Assembly (NCBI GenBank): GCA_002749535.1
Contig: MZZL01000023.1
Span: 4,519 to 68,518 of the forward strand
Source of the DNA: Apophysomyces variabilis
Taxonomy: Eukaryota > Mucoromycota > Mucoromycetes > Mucorales > Mucoraceae
Direction of reading: 5' to 3'
DNA length: 64,000 nt
The notes under the pieces: generated by a model
Database searches by the model: none
The model's input: only the letters and a program-made list of their open reading frames with translations
What the model was told of the DNA's origin: nothing
Made by a program: the position numbers and the translations under genes
Part shown: positions 12,937 through 25,358 of the stretch, piece by piece
How the letters are laid out: each line of letters begins with the position of its first letter
Numbering within the stretch: the stretch's first letter is position 1

Positions 12937-14647
12937 TTCACAGATTAAATGTGGCAATTTGCCCAACGCAAGGCCATAGTCAATCTTGAACGGTAGATTA
13001 TTGACCGTTCTCTTTCAATCTATATGAGAGCATTATCCGTTATTTACTTCAGCAACTTTTCCCACTAAATGGCTTTACAAGAGCTAGATCTTATTTAACT
13101 GAGCCTTGTGACATTGCTTGATCGCAGAAAAAGGTATAGCATAGTTGGAGTATTTTTCACATATGGAGCAAGTAGAAAGAAGAGGAAACGTATAAAGCTG
13201 GATATTTACGTGTCAATGGAACATTGGCATGTAATTTATCCGTATCGCATTGACGGTTGCAAAAGTGACATAACCTCCTTCATAACGAATAGTTTAAGGT
13301 ATAAGGTCATAATGCGGTCGATTGAACTTAAAAGGGTAATTCGTGGCGTAAAAAATAGGTTGCTACATCAACTTCGTAAGAATCTTCCACAAAAAGTGGC
13401 ATTCACATCGCAGCTCGCCGTCTATCAATGGAATAGTTTAACTAAACATCATCGCGTGAGACGGCCCGCGATGTCCGACTCAATTACTTTATTGTCTAAC
13501 ATACCGTGCCTTTCTGTAAGCGCGCTCTCGTTTCACTGATTCTCCTTTGTTTTGCATACATGACATAATATTGAAAATTTCGAACAGATCATTGTTTCTG
13601 GCTGCAAGCTTTGACAGAGGTCAACCTGCAATAGCGATACCGTGGTGTGAAAGCACCAGGTATCTAGAATAGAATTATAGACTTTTATGAAGATACCCAA
13701 AATGTATCTACATATATAACTGCTGCGGTTTGTTCTTTACGACATGTCTACTTTCTCAGATACCAAGCAAATGAGAAAAAGACCCTAAACTGCCACACTA
13801 CTGATTAACGTTATAGACTGGGATAAAAATGCGCAATAGCCCGCCGTGTGAGTCATAACCGTGGGTAGTTTAGGTTGGCCTACTTATGTTCTCTTTCGCT
13901 TTCTCGTTCCTTTTTGTTATCGCTTCGTCAAATAAGCATAAACATGACCTATCAGTGTGATTTTTGTTGGGTGGATGATGTTATGGACATTATAGACCAC
14001 CTTCTTTTTCACCGCTGTTTAGAGCCATGTCGAAAAGCAGGACACTTCCTAAAACAGCTGAGAAGGCTCCGCTTTATCTAATGCTCGTCGTCAATTGGTC
14101 CTTCGCTAGTGGAAGACCATGAATGCATATCCAGGACGTACCAATCATGGCAGATATCCTTGTAAACTGCTTTTACCATGACAGAATTCGGCGCAGCTTT
14201 TGCGTAACATATGGTCCACAACTCTAGAATGTTTTCCAGAACGAGAACGAGAATGCAAAAACGACAAAGTGCCTAGGAGCAATATGTTGGCATTCTTTGT
14301 GATTGGTGCGTTAGTTGAAAGGGCATATGTCAGCACATTTACAGGACCAGGCAAACTGACACTGATACTGTCAAGACACTGAGTGATATGTTATATAAAG
14401 GAGGCGCATAATACAGTAAATAAAAATGTTTTATTAGATAGTTTCATAAACTAGTATTGTACTTTTGAAATGACAGTTAAGCAACGAAGGTTGTCCGCAT
14501 GACGTTTTTGCTGGCTAAATATTGGGATTCCGCTTTACACGCCGAATAGGCGTTGCGAAAGCGCGGGAAAAAAAGTGTAGAACTACTGCTTCTATCTTAC
14601 AAGCATTCCCACGCTGTGACTGGAGGGGCGCCCAATAGATGCAGTGC

Positions 14648-14654
14648 TATATAA
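14648..14654 (+). promoter_or_regulatory. TATA-like element of the ALDH7 gene
   Basis: TATATAA lies 43 bp upstream of the ATG at 14697, consistent with a short 5' UTR. Confidence 0.45.
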
Positions 14655-14696
14655 GCAAGTTCGTTTACAGAAAATGCTCTTTTGTTTGCTTTTGAC

Positions 14697-16632
14697 ATGA
14701 TTTCCCGAGTTGCTGCCAACACTATTTCTCGTACCGCTATTCAGACTGCTCGTCGCAGTAGCGCAACCATGCTGAACAGATCCTTGTCTACATTTGAAAA
14801 ACATCGAGAGGTGTTTGAGCAGCTTGGGATCCAGAAAACCAACAACAAAGGTGTTTTCGATGGTGAATGGAAAGGGTCTGGTCCTATCCTTACCAGTGTG
14901 AACCCTGTCAATAACGAAGTCATCGCTGAAGTGATCGCAGTAAGTTTGTAGTGATTTGAATGCTTCGATCTCGCTTGTTCTTCATTAATTGTGTAAAAAA
15001 GGGAACGACAGATGACTTGAACACAGCTCTTGACAAGGTTGCTGAGGCACAAAAGATCTGGAGAGAGGTAATAATCCCGAGACATATAAACGTGTTGAGC
15101 ACCTGTTGATTCGCGTTCTTGATATAGTTGCCTGTTCCTAAGCGAGGTCAAGTTTTACTTGCCATGCGAGACGCACTTGTTCAAAACCTTCAACCTTTGG
15201 GAAAGTTGGTTGCCTTGGAGATGGGCAAGATCCTTCCCGAAGGTGTAGGCGAAGTTCAAGAATACATCGACATTCTCGAGTACGCATTGGGATTGTCACG
15301 CATGCTAAATGGATCTATTATTCCTTCCGAACGTCCAGGCCATGTTATGTTGGAAACATGGAATCCATTAGGCACAGTCGGTGTGATCAGTGCATTTAAC
15401 TTCCCTGGTAAAATAGAAAATAATCGAGCAGGAGTAAAGATCGGTAACTAAACTTACAATCTCAGTTGCTGTATATGGATGGAACAGTGCCCTTGCATTG
15501 GTCACCGGTAATGGTGTCCTCTGGAAGCCATCACCAACAACTCCCTTGACTTCGATTGCGGTCACACGTCTGTTGGAGAAGACTCTCCGTGAGCACGGTT
15601 TGCCACCAGCCCTCTGCTCCCTTGTTGCTGGTGGAAACGAAGTCGGCGAGGCGCTCACACAGGACAAGAGAGTACCTCTCCTTTCCTTCACCGGTTCCAC
15701 TAAGGTTGGCCGTGAGGTTGGTAAAGTCGTCCAGGGCCGCTTCGGCAAGTCTCTCTTGGAACTCGGTGGTAACAATGCCATTATTGTAACGGAAGACTGC
15801 GACCTTGATCTCGCTGCTCGTGCCGTTCTGTTTGCTGCGGTTGGAACTGCTGGTCAGCGATGTACTACAACCCGCCGTTTGATTGTCCACGAGTCTGTCT
15901 ATGACACGCTCATCGAGCGTCTTGTGAAGGCCTATAGTCAGGTCAAGGTAGGCGACCCGCTTGAAGAAGGTGTTCTCTGCGGTCCTCTTCACACCAAGGC
16001 AGCTGTGGCCACTTATGAGCAGACTCTTGAAAAGGTGAAGCAGCAGGGAGGTGAGATCCTGTGCGGCGGAAAAGTTTACACTGAGGGACCATTGGCATCT
16101 GGTAACTTTGTGGCTCCTACTTTGACCAAGGTTCGTCCAGATATGGAGGTTACCAAGTCAGAAGCCTTTGTGCCTATTTTGCATACAATGACTTACAAGG
16201 TACGGCTGTTTCCTTGTGACGGTTGAGATAATATGCGTGCCCCTTGCTAAACGTTTCTTCTTTATCTAGACTTTGGATGAGGCAATTGCCATCAATAACA
16301 GCGTTGCTCAAGGTCTTTCTAGTTCTATCTTCACTACAAATCCTTCGACCATTTTCAAGTGGATCGGCCCATCCGGATCTGACTGTGGTATTATCAATGT
16401 AAACATCCCAACCAATGGTGCCGAGATTGGTGGTGCATTTGGAGGAGAGAAGGAAACCGGTGGTGGGCGTGAGAGTGGAAGTGACAGCTGGAAGCAATAC
16501 TGCCGACGTGGCACTTGGTAAGATTTCAGTTTCTTCCATAGTTTTTCTTTTACTCACAACATTTAATTCATACACAGCACTATCAACTACTCTGGAGCAC
16601 TTCCATTGGCACAAGGCATCAACTTTGGTTAA
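14697..16632 (+). CDS. ALDH7A1: Mitochondrial aldehyde dehydrogenase, ALDH7A1/antiquitin family
   Basis: In this family the enzyme oxidises alpha-aminoadipic semialdehyde (lysine breakdown) with NAD+. Six exons (14697-14939, 15002-15067, 15128-15407, 15466-16199, 16270-16517, 16578-16632) join in frame to 541 residues. The first 30 or so residues are rich in Arg, Ser and Thr without acids, fitting a mitochondrial presequence. The general base is E295 in LELGGNN. The catalytic nucleophile is C329 in GQRCTTTRR. The C-terminus [10 protein letters not shown] matches the antiquitin ending. An upstream ATG at 14674 is out of frame. The methylcrotonyl-CoA carboxylase and serine dehydratase genes further along are also amino-acid catabolism genes. 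Confidence 0.93.
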
Positions 16633-17296
16633 AACAAAGCAGAGTACAAAGACAAAAAAGAACAGAAGAAAGCATCCACTTGTATTTACTATTTCCAGGA
16701 TGGATCCAAAGATATTCCAAGTTATACGCAAAATTTCCTATATTTTTTCCCCTTATTCCGTTACAGATACAGAGGTTTTCTTTTAATCTGGAGTCAAAGT
16801 TTTTTAAAAGTGGCATGAACCGTATGGATCAGATAAAGTGCTTTCCGATTCTTTATACATGAGACCCTAGTTGCTGGTGGAATCTGTTCTGTCGATCTAA
16901 CGTTTCCAGTTCGCTTGATAACACTTCTTCCTCGCTTATTTCTAGGCTTGATTGCTTGTATAAAGCCTTAAACCAACGAGGGCTCACGATTGAAGAGACT
17001 GAGTACAGCAATTGGCTGTTCTAGAGAGCACCAATGTGCCTTGTCAGTTGTACTGCATCATTGCACCGACAACAATAGTTCCTTAAATTTCGCAAGACAA
17101 TTAGATCGATAACAAGCCGTATGACACCCAGAGATTAAGAGTGAATAAGCTCTGTTCATACGTTCTTTCCTTGAAAAGAAAACTGAAATCCATCGCATCA
17201 ACGCTTCTGTGTCTTTAACCCAGCTGCTGGCCAGGAGTTTGTATCGAGGCGACTGGGTTTTCTTCGATAACTTTGTGAATCTTTCTTTTCTTCACC
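16633..17296 (+). other. Intergenic region between ALDH7 and NDUFAF7 genes
   Basis: Holds the ALDH7 3' UTR and the NDUFAF7 promoter. No gene seen; open frames here have no family resemblance. Confidence 0.6.
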
Positions 17297-19054
17297 ATGC
17301 TTCGTGTTCTACGACCGCCTGCCAATCATGCACGATTGTTTGCTCTGAGATCACCCACAATCACGCGTCATTACACGACACCTGCTATACAAAAAGAAAC
17401 CCTCTCGCCGTTAGCAAAGCATTTGCAGGATACAATTAAAGTAGGCGATCGGCTGATTCATAACTGGAACCATGTTATTCATTGGAAAACGGAAGTTGAC
17501 AGGACCAATAACAATGGCGCACTACATGCGACAAGTGCTAGTCAACCCCTTAAGCGGTTATTACATGCATGGTGATGTCTTTGGTAGAGAAGGCGATTTT
17601 GTCACCTCACCCGAAATAAGTCAAATGTTTGGCGAGGTAGACGGACAATATGTTTAATTGTCAAAGCTAATCATTTTTCCGTTTGAAATATTGTTTGTGG
17701 ATATTAGCTGGCAGGTATATGGTATCTAACAGAGTGGATGCGGCTTGGAAAACCTTCCAAAACACAAATTGTCGAATTCGGTCCCGGGAGAGGAACGCTG
17801 ATGAGTGACATGTTACGAGTATGGATCCTTTATTCCGATATTGTTACCGCTAATCCTTGCACTTGTAAACGATGAAAAGGCTTTGTCACGGTTTCCCTAT
17901 TTTTATGAGACTATAACGGGCGTCCATCTTCTTGAAGCTAGCCCAGGGCTTCGAAAGATGCAGCGCGCTGCACTTGTTGAGGGCTCGCAAGATTCCGATG
18001 TAGAACGATTCAAAGGTGATGAAAATAATCCACCTGTAGAAACAATCCGACGTGCCGATGGTATAAAGATTTCATGGCATGATGGCATCGAATTTGTCCC
18101 TCGTAAGTCCAAGTCATGTTATTCAATAATGAGCATACGGTAGATAACAGCGTTTTAGAGCAATGGTCATTTATTATGGCGCATGAATTCTTTGATGCAA
18201 TGCCTATCCACGCATTTGAGGTGAGAAGATTTGAGATAAAAAACTTAAGAGCTTTCTGCTGACTTATACCAAGAAAACGGAAGAAGGCTGGCGAGAAATG
18301 CTCGTTGATATGGATGATACAAATGAGACGTATGTTTTTTTTAGCAGATTGATATGTTTTGCTAATTGGCATGAGAACACAGCGAATACAACTTTCGCAT
18401 TGTGCGATCACCCGCACCTACCACAGCCAGCAAGGCATTTTTGGATCAGTATAACTTGTTTTCAGATCGGAAGCCGGGCGATCGCGTCGAGATATCTCCT
18501 GACAGCTGGGATTTCATGGCTAAAATGGCTAAACTTCTGGATAGCCATGGCGGAGCAGGTTTAATCGTTGATTACGGTCAAGACTATGCACAGGGCGACA
18601 CTCTTCGTGTAAGGTTATTTGGGAAATAGAAACGTTGCTTTAATTAGTTTGGTAGGCAATACGAAAGCATCGCATCATTCATCCAATGAGTGATCCGGGA
18701 AGTGCGGATCTAAGTGCGGATGTGGACTTTGCATTTTTGAAGCATGTTATTGCTAACGGGACATGTAAGTATTGTGTCTTTGTAGAGAAAATCTGAAATG
18801 ACTAAGAATTTACAATACCAGCCGTAACCAGCTACGGACCGGTGACACAGTCGTATTTCTTGCAATCATTAGGAATCCAAGCCAGGTTAGAGATGCTCCT
18901 TAAAAATGCGAAATCACAAGAAAGTCGAGCCAATCTCGTCAAAGGTTTCCAACGTCTGTTAGACCCTGCCGAGATGGGAAGAGTCTATAAAGTATTGGCC
19001 TTTGCTAAAGAATCACAAAAATCCGCGGATCCGGTGGGATTTGCAGTTGCATAG
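17297..19054 (+). CDS. NDUFAF7: Mitochondrial arginine methyltransferase for complex I assembly
   Basis: NDUFAF7 (MidA family) symmetrically dimethylates an arginine of complex I subunit NDUFS2 early in assembly. Nine exons (17297-17440, 17496-17636, 17708-17818, 17880-18102, 18159-18220, 18274-18329, 18383-18608, 18656-18764, 18822-19054) give 434 residues. Family motifs in order: a basic mitochondrial presequence, GPITMAHYMRQVL, GDFVTSPEISQMFGE, the SAM-binding glycine loop EFGPGRGTL, AHEFFDAMPIHAFE, GGAGLIVDYGQD and a GPVTQSYFL motif near the C-terminus. All junctions are GT-AG and keep frame. Length agrees with fungal and animal homologues. Confidence 0.93.
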
Positions 19055-19394
19055 AGAATGTTTAACACCCTGGATCAGGACTCTTCCATCAAAACTTAAT
19101 TGTAATATAAAAAGAGCCTTCAGTTAGAATCTCTCGCTGAACTAGAATGCTTGTGTAATGTGTGCAACTTCTCTTTAAATGCCTGCAGTATCGTTTGCCG
19201 TACTTAGCATCTCTAGAGCAGTTTCTTGATTGATTTATTTGATTATGCTACTGGAAATAATAAGTATAGTGGAGGGGTTCAAACAATGGGATATTATGAT
19301 GCAAAGCAATCTAATATATGAGACAATTTGTTGCGACCGTGAATTCTGGTTTTGATCTAGTATGGTTGGCGACACCGTTGATGGCTAAAGAAGC
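19055..19394. other. Convergent intergenic region
   Basis: 3' flanks of the NDUFAF7 (+) and bZIP (-) genes. Nothing else seen. Confidence 0.6.
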
Positions 19395-20160
19395 TTAGGA
19401 CGTCGTTGCTGATTGCGGGTCAGAAGTGCAACTCAATTGCGCTGATACGTGTTGCAGATAACTTTGCTAATGAAATGCTTTATAAATGAAAACGAAGAGA
19501 CATGCAAAGTTCCTTACCACGATAGCACAGTTACAAGTACCATGCTCCAGGAGCTTGTTTCGTAAAGCAATGCTTTCTTCTTTCAGTTGGGCCACGATTT
19601 CTCGTAGTTTCTTGTTTTGTTTCGCAGCCGCTTCTGATCGTTGCTGGAGTGCTTGGACTCTGATTTTCTTTTTCTGACGGCATTTTAATGCTTCAAAATA
19701 GAGTATGTCAAATCATATTTTTCGACGGTTATATAGATGGATTTACTCAAATCACCTGCTACACGGTTTCTTTCCAATAACTTTTTCCGCTCCTCTTCGG
19801 GTTCTTTGCCACTAAAGATACTTGTGCATTTGTTCTGGTAATTCCTCGGCGAAAAGTGCTTGATTGCAATGTTCGGTTGACGTGACAATGAAGGATTTAA
19901 AGTTCGAGGTGATCTTTCCGAATCAGGTGAAGACTGGGAGATTTGCAGCGTCTTCCCATGAAAGATAGATAGCGATCTTTGGTTGTCAAATTGATTCAAA
20001 TGGTTTGTAATCGAACCGAGATTTGATGTAAAGTTCCACTCATCGCATTCCAACAAGAAGCGAGCAGGGGATGTAGTAGTTGTAGGTAAGGGATGATCTA
20101 AAACTGCGTTGATATTCTAACTGCCCTCCCCGGAGATTTATTTCGCATACCTTCAAACAT
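19395..20160 (-). CDS. bZIP transcription factor, ATF/CREB-like
   Basis: Four exons (20160-20151, 20097-19756, 19690-19518, 19466-19395) give 198 residues. The basic region ERNRVAALKCRQKKK holds the NxxAAxxCR signature, split by the third intron between the two alanines (RVA|A). A leucine-zipper coiled coil follows (ALQQ...KKLREIVAQLKEESIALRNKLL), ending in HGTCNC, a position where Atf1-type factors have a similar His/Cys run. The N-terminal half is Ser/Thr/Pro-rich and low in recognisable structure. Exon 1 encodes only MFE plus one base. The gene is divergent from the forkhead gene. Atf/CREB factors bind TGACGTCA-like sites and often act in stress responses; the targets here are unknown. Confidence 0.85.
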
Positions 20161-20613
20161 GGATTGTTAAGAGCGAGCGAGAGAGAGGAAGATTAGGACG
20201 GACCAAGTTGAAGGTAGATTTATGCGCATGGGATCTATAGAAGACAAGAAACAAAAAAATAAATGATACTAACTATGTATGATGTCATGAAGATTACAAC
20301 TTGCGTACGGATGATGCAAACCTGTCAAGTAAAATAAAAATAACATAGTGCGCTTCGTTAGAAAAGTGATAATAAGGTACAATCAAGAAGGAAGACCAAA
20401 CTAATAACAACATCCTATGCCCAAAAAGTGGTTCTCTTACTTACTTGCAATGATTGAAATTCTTCCGTGCACGATTTAAGTGCTCTTCTGGTTATTCTCC
20501 GTTTCGAAAAAGACTTGGACTCATCTTATAAAAGAAGTTGCAATTAAACAAAGTTCGTCTTTTCCACTTCCCTTCCATTCCGCTCGTTTTTTTTTTATTT
20601 CTAGTTCTTCTTT
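20161..20613. other. Shared divergent promoter, bZIP and forkhead genes
   Basis: 453 bp separate two divergent transcription-factor starts. Pyrimidine-rich tracts precede the forkhead ATG, and a GAGAG-rich stretch lies just upstream of the bZIP start. No other gene seen. Confidence 0.55.
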
Positions 20614-21946
20614 ATGGTATCGGACAAGTTGCCTTTCATGTCCCCGTTTGAGGGTGTGCTTAAGAAGGTGCGACCTCATTATTCAACAGATGCTCTACCA
20701 CCTCCAGCCCCTCCACAGGCACAACCTAACTCGGACTTTGTTTATGCATCGTATCAACATGAGCCCTATCCCCATCCATACCATCACCAACAACAACCGT
20801 CGACCCAACAACAGCAATATCACGTAACACAGCAACAATACCATCCACAAATGTCAGCGCAGACGGCCGCATCCGCACATGGAACTCAATCAGCCTATGG
20901 AACAGATCCTCACCAACGTCAACGAGAACAATTATTGTCCGATATGCTCCTTAATCGGCCTGTGCGCAAAAGAAGACGACCACCCCACTCATACGCTTCA
21001 TTGATTGCACAGGCTATCTTAACCTCGCGTGAGCAACGGTTAACACTCCGGGAAATTTACGAATGGGTCCAGACACGCTACCCTCATCTCTATGAAGCCA
21101 ACGAGACTGGTTGGCAGGTAAAGGGCAAAAGAAAAAGAAAGAAGCAGTACATCTTATATCCATTACTAGAATACCATTCGACATAATCTTTCATTAAACC
21201 GCTGCTTTAAGAAAATCCCTCGAGTGAATCAGCACGGGCCAAACCGTGGAAAGGGTACAAAGGGTGGTTATTGGACGGTGGATATGGAACAGTTAAACAA
21301 TACCAACTTTGGGCGTCAGATTATGGACAGTGGATTTCTTGGAAATATCGAGTACTGGCAACATCAACAGCACGCTCAGGAGCTGGAGCTTCAGCGACGA
21401 CAACAGTTAACTCAACAGCAAGCATCCCAACAACAACAGCAACAACAAGTAAGACAAATACATCCGATGCAAGCAAATCAGATAGAGCATACAGGACAAC
21501 AAAACCATCAAAAGATCATCAGCCCACACCAGAACCTACATAGTCATCATCCATCCATGCGCCCTCAGAGCATGATAGTAGAAGATCTGGATCTAAAGGA
21601 CTTTGTTGGATCCTATTTTGGTACGCCTGGTTCTGTTTCTTCGTCCTCCGGGACCCCAGGGGTAGATCGCCAGAACCCGTTTTCAGAAGATCCTATGGGC
21701 TATTCATCGGGTCGAGTGAACTCATTCTTAACTCGGATCAAAAGACCCATGTCGGCCTTCTCCTCAAGCGTCACTGGCAGCAGTGTGGGATCCCAGAGTT
21801 CAAAAACAAGCTCTGTTAGAGGTTCTACTTCTCCAGGTTCTCCTGCAACCGACACCGAAACACCCGATCCCAAGGATGCTAAGATGGAGATAGATCCAGC
21901 TGAGCTGGATCCATCCCTTATGAGAGTCAACAATTTGTTGAACTAG
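20614..21946 (+). CDS. Forkhead-domain transcription factor
   Basis: Two exons (20614-21117, 21170-21946) give 426 residues. The winged-helix domain starts near residue 122 with RRRPPHSYASLIAQAIL. It runs across the intron (ETGWQ|NTIRHNLSLNRCFKKIPR), where NTIRHNLSLN is the DNA-recognition helix, and ends with GKGGYW-like wing residues (KGTKGGYWTV). The N-terminal 120 residues are rich in Pro, Gln and His. The C-terminal half has a Gln run (about residues 225-250) and Ser/Thr/Pro stretches typical of activation domains. The start ATG is the first in frame after a T-rich leader. Target genes cannot be told from sequence. Confidence 0.92.
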
Positions 21947-22210
21947 ATATTTTTTTTTTACCTTCCCGCTATGCCCCGCTATGCCCATGTTTTTCCTGTG
22001 CTTTATCTGTTTCTTTCTTTCCTCATCTGCTATCAATAAATCGGCGGTTTTCATTGAGCGTCTTGCATCGAGTAAACGGATTTGGAATAGACAAAGCAAC
22101 CAACCACAATTTGTCCCAGCGACCCTTTGATCTTTTTTATTTAGGCAAGTTTGATACTGTTGGTTCGAACATAAGAAGATTGTTTCTATTCTAGTTTCTT
22201 TATTTTTGAT

Positions 22211-25075
22211 TTACTGCTCTGCAAACGTAACCAAACTCTTGTTCTCTTCTACTAAGTCGCCGACAGCATACAGAACCTGATCAATAACACCATCTGCAGG
22301 TGCTCGAATGACATGCTCCATTTTCATTGCCTCCAGGACAACAAGCGCTGAATCTTTCGTAATCTTTTGACCTGGTTTTACGAGAACCTGGGAAATCTTA
22401 CAAGGCATAGGAGTTTTCACGGAACCGGCACTGTCAGCAGCAGCTCCAGCGACAATATAGGCAGGTGCAGGGATCTTAAAGTTGGACCTTCCATGCTGAA
22501 AGCGGAAAGAAAGACTTAGCAAAATACAATAAGCTAAACAGCAATCATTTTCCATTACCTCGCCAAACACAGAAACCTCATCATTATATACGACAATATT
22601 TCGCTTCATGCGCTGATCGTCAATGTTGGACACCAGTTGACCCTCTTCATCAAAATGACTTCGGACATTACTGAACGTCTTCAGCAACTGCTTGTTTGCC
22701 TTGTCGAATACTTCCAAGTCTACAGCACCTTTGCCTTGCTTATTGGATGTCACTTGCACCTCGTATTGCTTTCCATTGGCATCCAGGGTGACCTTTCGGC
22801 GATGAACCGTGTTCACGCGGAAACCGTTGTGAAGACTTGCCCATGGCGTGAACGGATCTAAAGAAGGCTGCGTCAATCACCAACGGATAACGTTTTCTAA
22901 TTGAACGACTACCTTTTGCCGTTGCCTTGTAAGCAAGCTCTTCTTGGAGACAAATAGCATTGGCAGCCAACGCTAATGTGGTAGCATCCGGGGCTTCTGC
23001 AGTCTTCAGGAGGTCTTTTTCGTATTGCTGGAAATCCAGAAATGTACTTACGGTAAGTACGACAGTTAAACGCAGTATTTCACCATGGCTTACCTGAATA
23101 AAGCCGGTCTCAACTTCCCCTTTAACAAATTCAGGATGTTCGGCCACCGTTTTCAGGAATCCAATATTCGTCGTCAAACCAACGATCTGATATGTCGTGT
23201 TACAACACGTTATTGCTAATTCGTGCATTACCTGATATTGCTCCAGAGCAACACGGAAACGGCGGAGTGCATCATTACGATCTTCCCCACGGACAACCAA
23301 TTTTGCTATCATAGGATCATAATGGACGCTGATCTGATCTCCTTGGATGAATCCGGTTTCCAATCGCAGATCCTCAGAAGTAGCAGGAATGCGTACATTG
23401 TACAGCGGACCAGTGTCTGGAAGGAAGTGGCTAATAGAAGAGGAAACAATATCAGCGAACTACTGGTGTATGTCGAAAATAAATATTACTTGGAAGGATT
23501 CTCAGCGTAGATGCGAGCTTCAAAGGCATGTCCCTTCAGTTGAAGTTGCTCCTGAGTCATAGGCAGTCGGTTACCCGAAGCAACCTAATGAAACCGCATG
23601 TCTTTAGGATACTTCTTCTTGGCGATCAACATCCTATACCATACCTCAAATTGCCAGTGAACTAAATCGGTATTAGTCACCATTTCTGTGACGGGATGCT
23701 CGACCTGTTGACCGGATAGGCCCTTATGAGAACGCTTTTCTATTCCCTCATAGATTCTCTATACCTGCAAGCGGGTGTTCATTTCCATGAAGTAGAACTG
23801 CTTCGTCACGTTATCCATAATGAATTCGACTGTACCAGCGTTTTCGTAATTAACTGCTCGTGCAGCAGCTACTGCTTTTGCACCCAGCAATGCACGCACT
23901 TCTTCTGTGAGTCCAGGTGCAGGTGCTTCCTCAATGACCTTTTGGTGTCGACGTTGAACCGAACAATCACGCTCGAACAAATGTACAGCGTTTCCATGTT
24001 GATCCGCAAATACTTGGACTTCTACATGCCGAGGACGCTCCAGATACTTTTCGATCAATACCACATCATCACCAAAAGATTTGATCGACTCATTCTTTGA
24101 AGATTCCAGCATTTCCTCAAATTCACTGGGAGATCGCACAATACGCATGCCTTTACCACCTCCTCCTTTTACTGCCTTGATCAACACAGGGTATCCGATC
24201 TTTTCTGCTTGTTCTTTGAGGAACTTCACGTCCTGATTTTGTCCGTGGTAGCCTGGTACGACAGGTACGCCTGCCGCCTCCATAATATATTTTGATTCGC
24301 TAATATATATCAAATTGTGTAAGAGTGAGAGTGAGCGAGTTCATTCAAGAAAGCTTTAGCCTACCTCTTTGATCCCATGGATCGCATAGCGTCTCCAGAA
24401 GGGCCAATAAAAGCCAATTTCTCCGATTTCACACGATCGGCAAAGTCCGCATTTTCGGATAAGAAGCCGTAACCAGGATGGATAGCCTTAAGCATTGAGG
24501 AAAATACAGATCAAACGTCAATCCCATGCACACATTACAGTGGCTTGATTTACCTGAGCCCCACTCAACTTAGCCACTTGCATGATTTTGTCGATGTTCA
24601 AATAACTTTGTGCAGAGGGAGCTGGACCAATTAGATAGGATTCGTCGGCCTGGTATAGATAAGTCAATGCTTTCAGCCCTTGCTTAAAGGAGGATATAGA
24701 AGCTCACCATAAGAACGTGCTGTGCATTAGCATCCGCTTCACTGTATACTGCTACCGTTTTGACACCAAGTTTCTTGGCCGTACGCATGACACGACAGGC
24801 AATTTCACCTCTGATAGGTGGTATAAGGATGACTGGGTCGTAAAAGATCCTTCCGAAAAATTCTTACCTGTTTGCAATCAAAACCTTCTCAAAAAGAGGA
24901 TTACGATCTGTATAAAATACTTGTCAGTATCCAAAATGGTTATGGGTCTACAGATAGACTAACCTAGCTGACTGGAATACCATCGCTTGGAAGGGGATAA
25001 GCGTGATAAGACGCCATGACAGGGAGAAGGGGTAGCACCCACAACTCTGCATAACCGGAAATTGACCTTGAACAT
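22211..25075 (-). CDS. MCCA: 3-methylcrotonyl-CoA carboxylase, biotin (alpha) subunit, mitochondrial
   Basis: Carries out the biotin-dependent carboxylation step of leucine breakdown together with a beta subunit not in this window. Thirteen exons join in frame to 717 residues: 25075-24964, 24907-24868, 24810-24708, 24649-24554, 24486-24365, 24299-23765, 23704-23645, 23584-23490, 23430-23232, 23186-23094, 23027-22913, 22857-22559, 22495-22211. The N-terminus [12 protein letters not shown] is a mitochondrial presequence. Biotin-carboxylase motifs are [23 protein letters not shown], the ATP loop KGGGGKGMR and [14 protein letters not shown]. The biotinyl lysine is K681 in EAMKMEH near the C-terminus. 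Acetyl-, propionyl- and pyruvate carboxylases are less likely from size and layout (no carboxyltransferase domain). Confidence 0.92.
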
Positions 25076-25358
25076 GTAACGGGAGAAAAGGGAGCAAGAG
25101 AACACATTATAACCGTAGTCGCTTTAACGGTTTCGATGCGTGGGAAAAAAAACCTTGCGGGGGCGGTCAGCAAGAATCAATAGAGTAGTCACACACTTGG
25201 AAAGGCAAAGGCCTGGGAATGTGTGCAACGTCACATTTCATTACTTTGTTAAAGATTGTATGCGTACAGAACTATATATATTGACAGATGAAAAAACAAA
25301 TGGAAGTAAAACATTAGGAAAAAAAAAGGGACATGAAGTGGGTCGGTATCTCTTTCGA

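Larger units (their letters stand above)
7171..14640. other. 7.5-kb gene-poor region
   Basis: No conserved gene recognised. Open frames are short, mostly lack ATG starts and match no family I know. AT-rich, with scattered homopolymers including T10G11 at 12916-12936. A possible decayed membrane-protein gene at 7.86-10.56 kb is listed separately. Confidence 0.55.

Noticed and set aside
13108..13539. 143-codon + strand open frame
   Set aside because: Starts at GTG, first in-frame ATG is at about 13216, and there is no recognisable domain. Length is within chance expectation for this region.
13944..14081. C2H2 zinc-finger-like pattern (CDFC...HLLFH)
   Set aside because: Spacing is Cx2Cx10Hx3H rather than x12, it lacks the hydrophobic core positions, and it is isolated.
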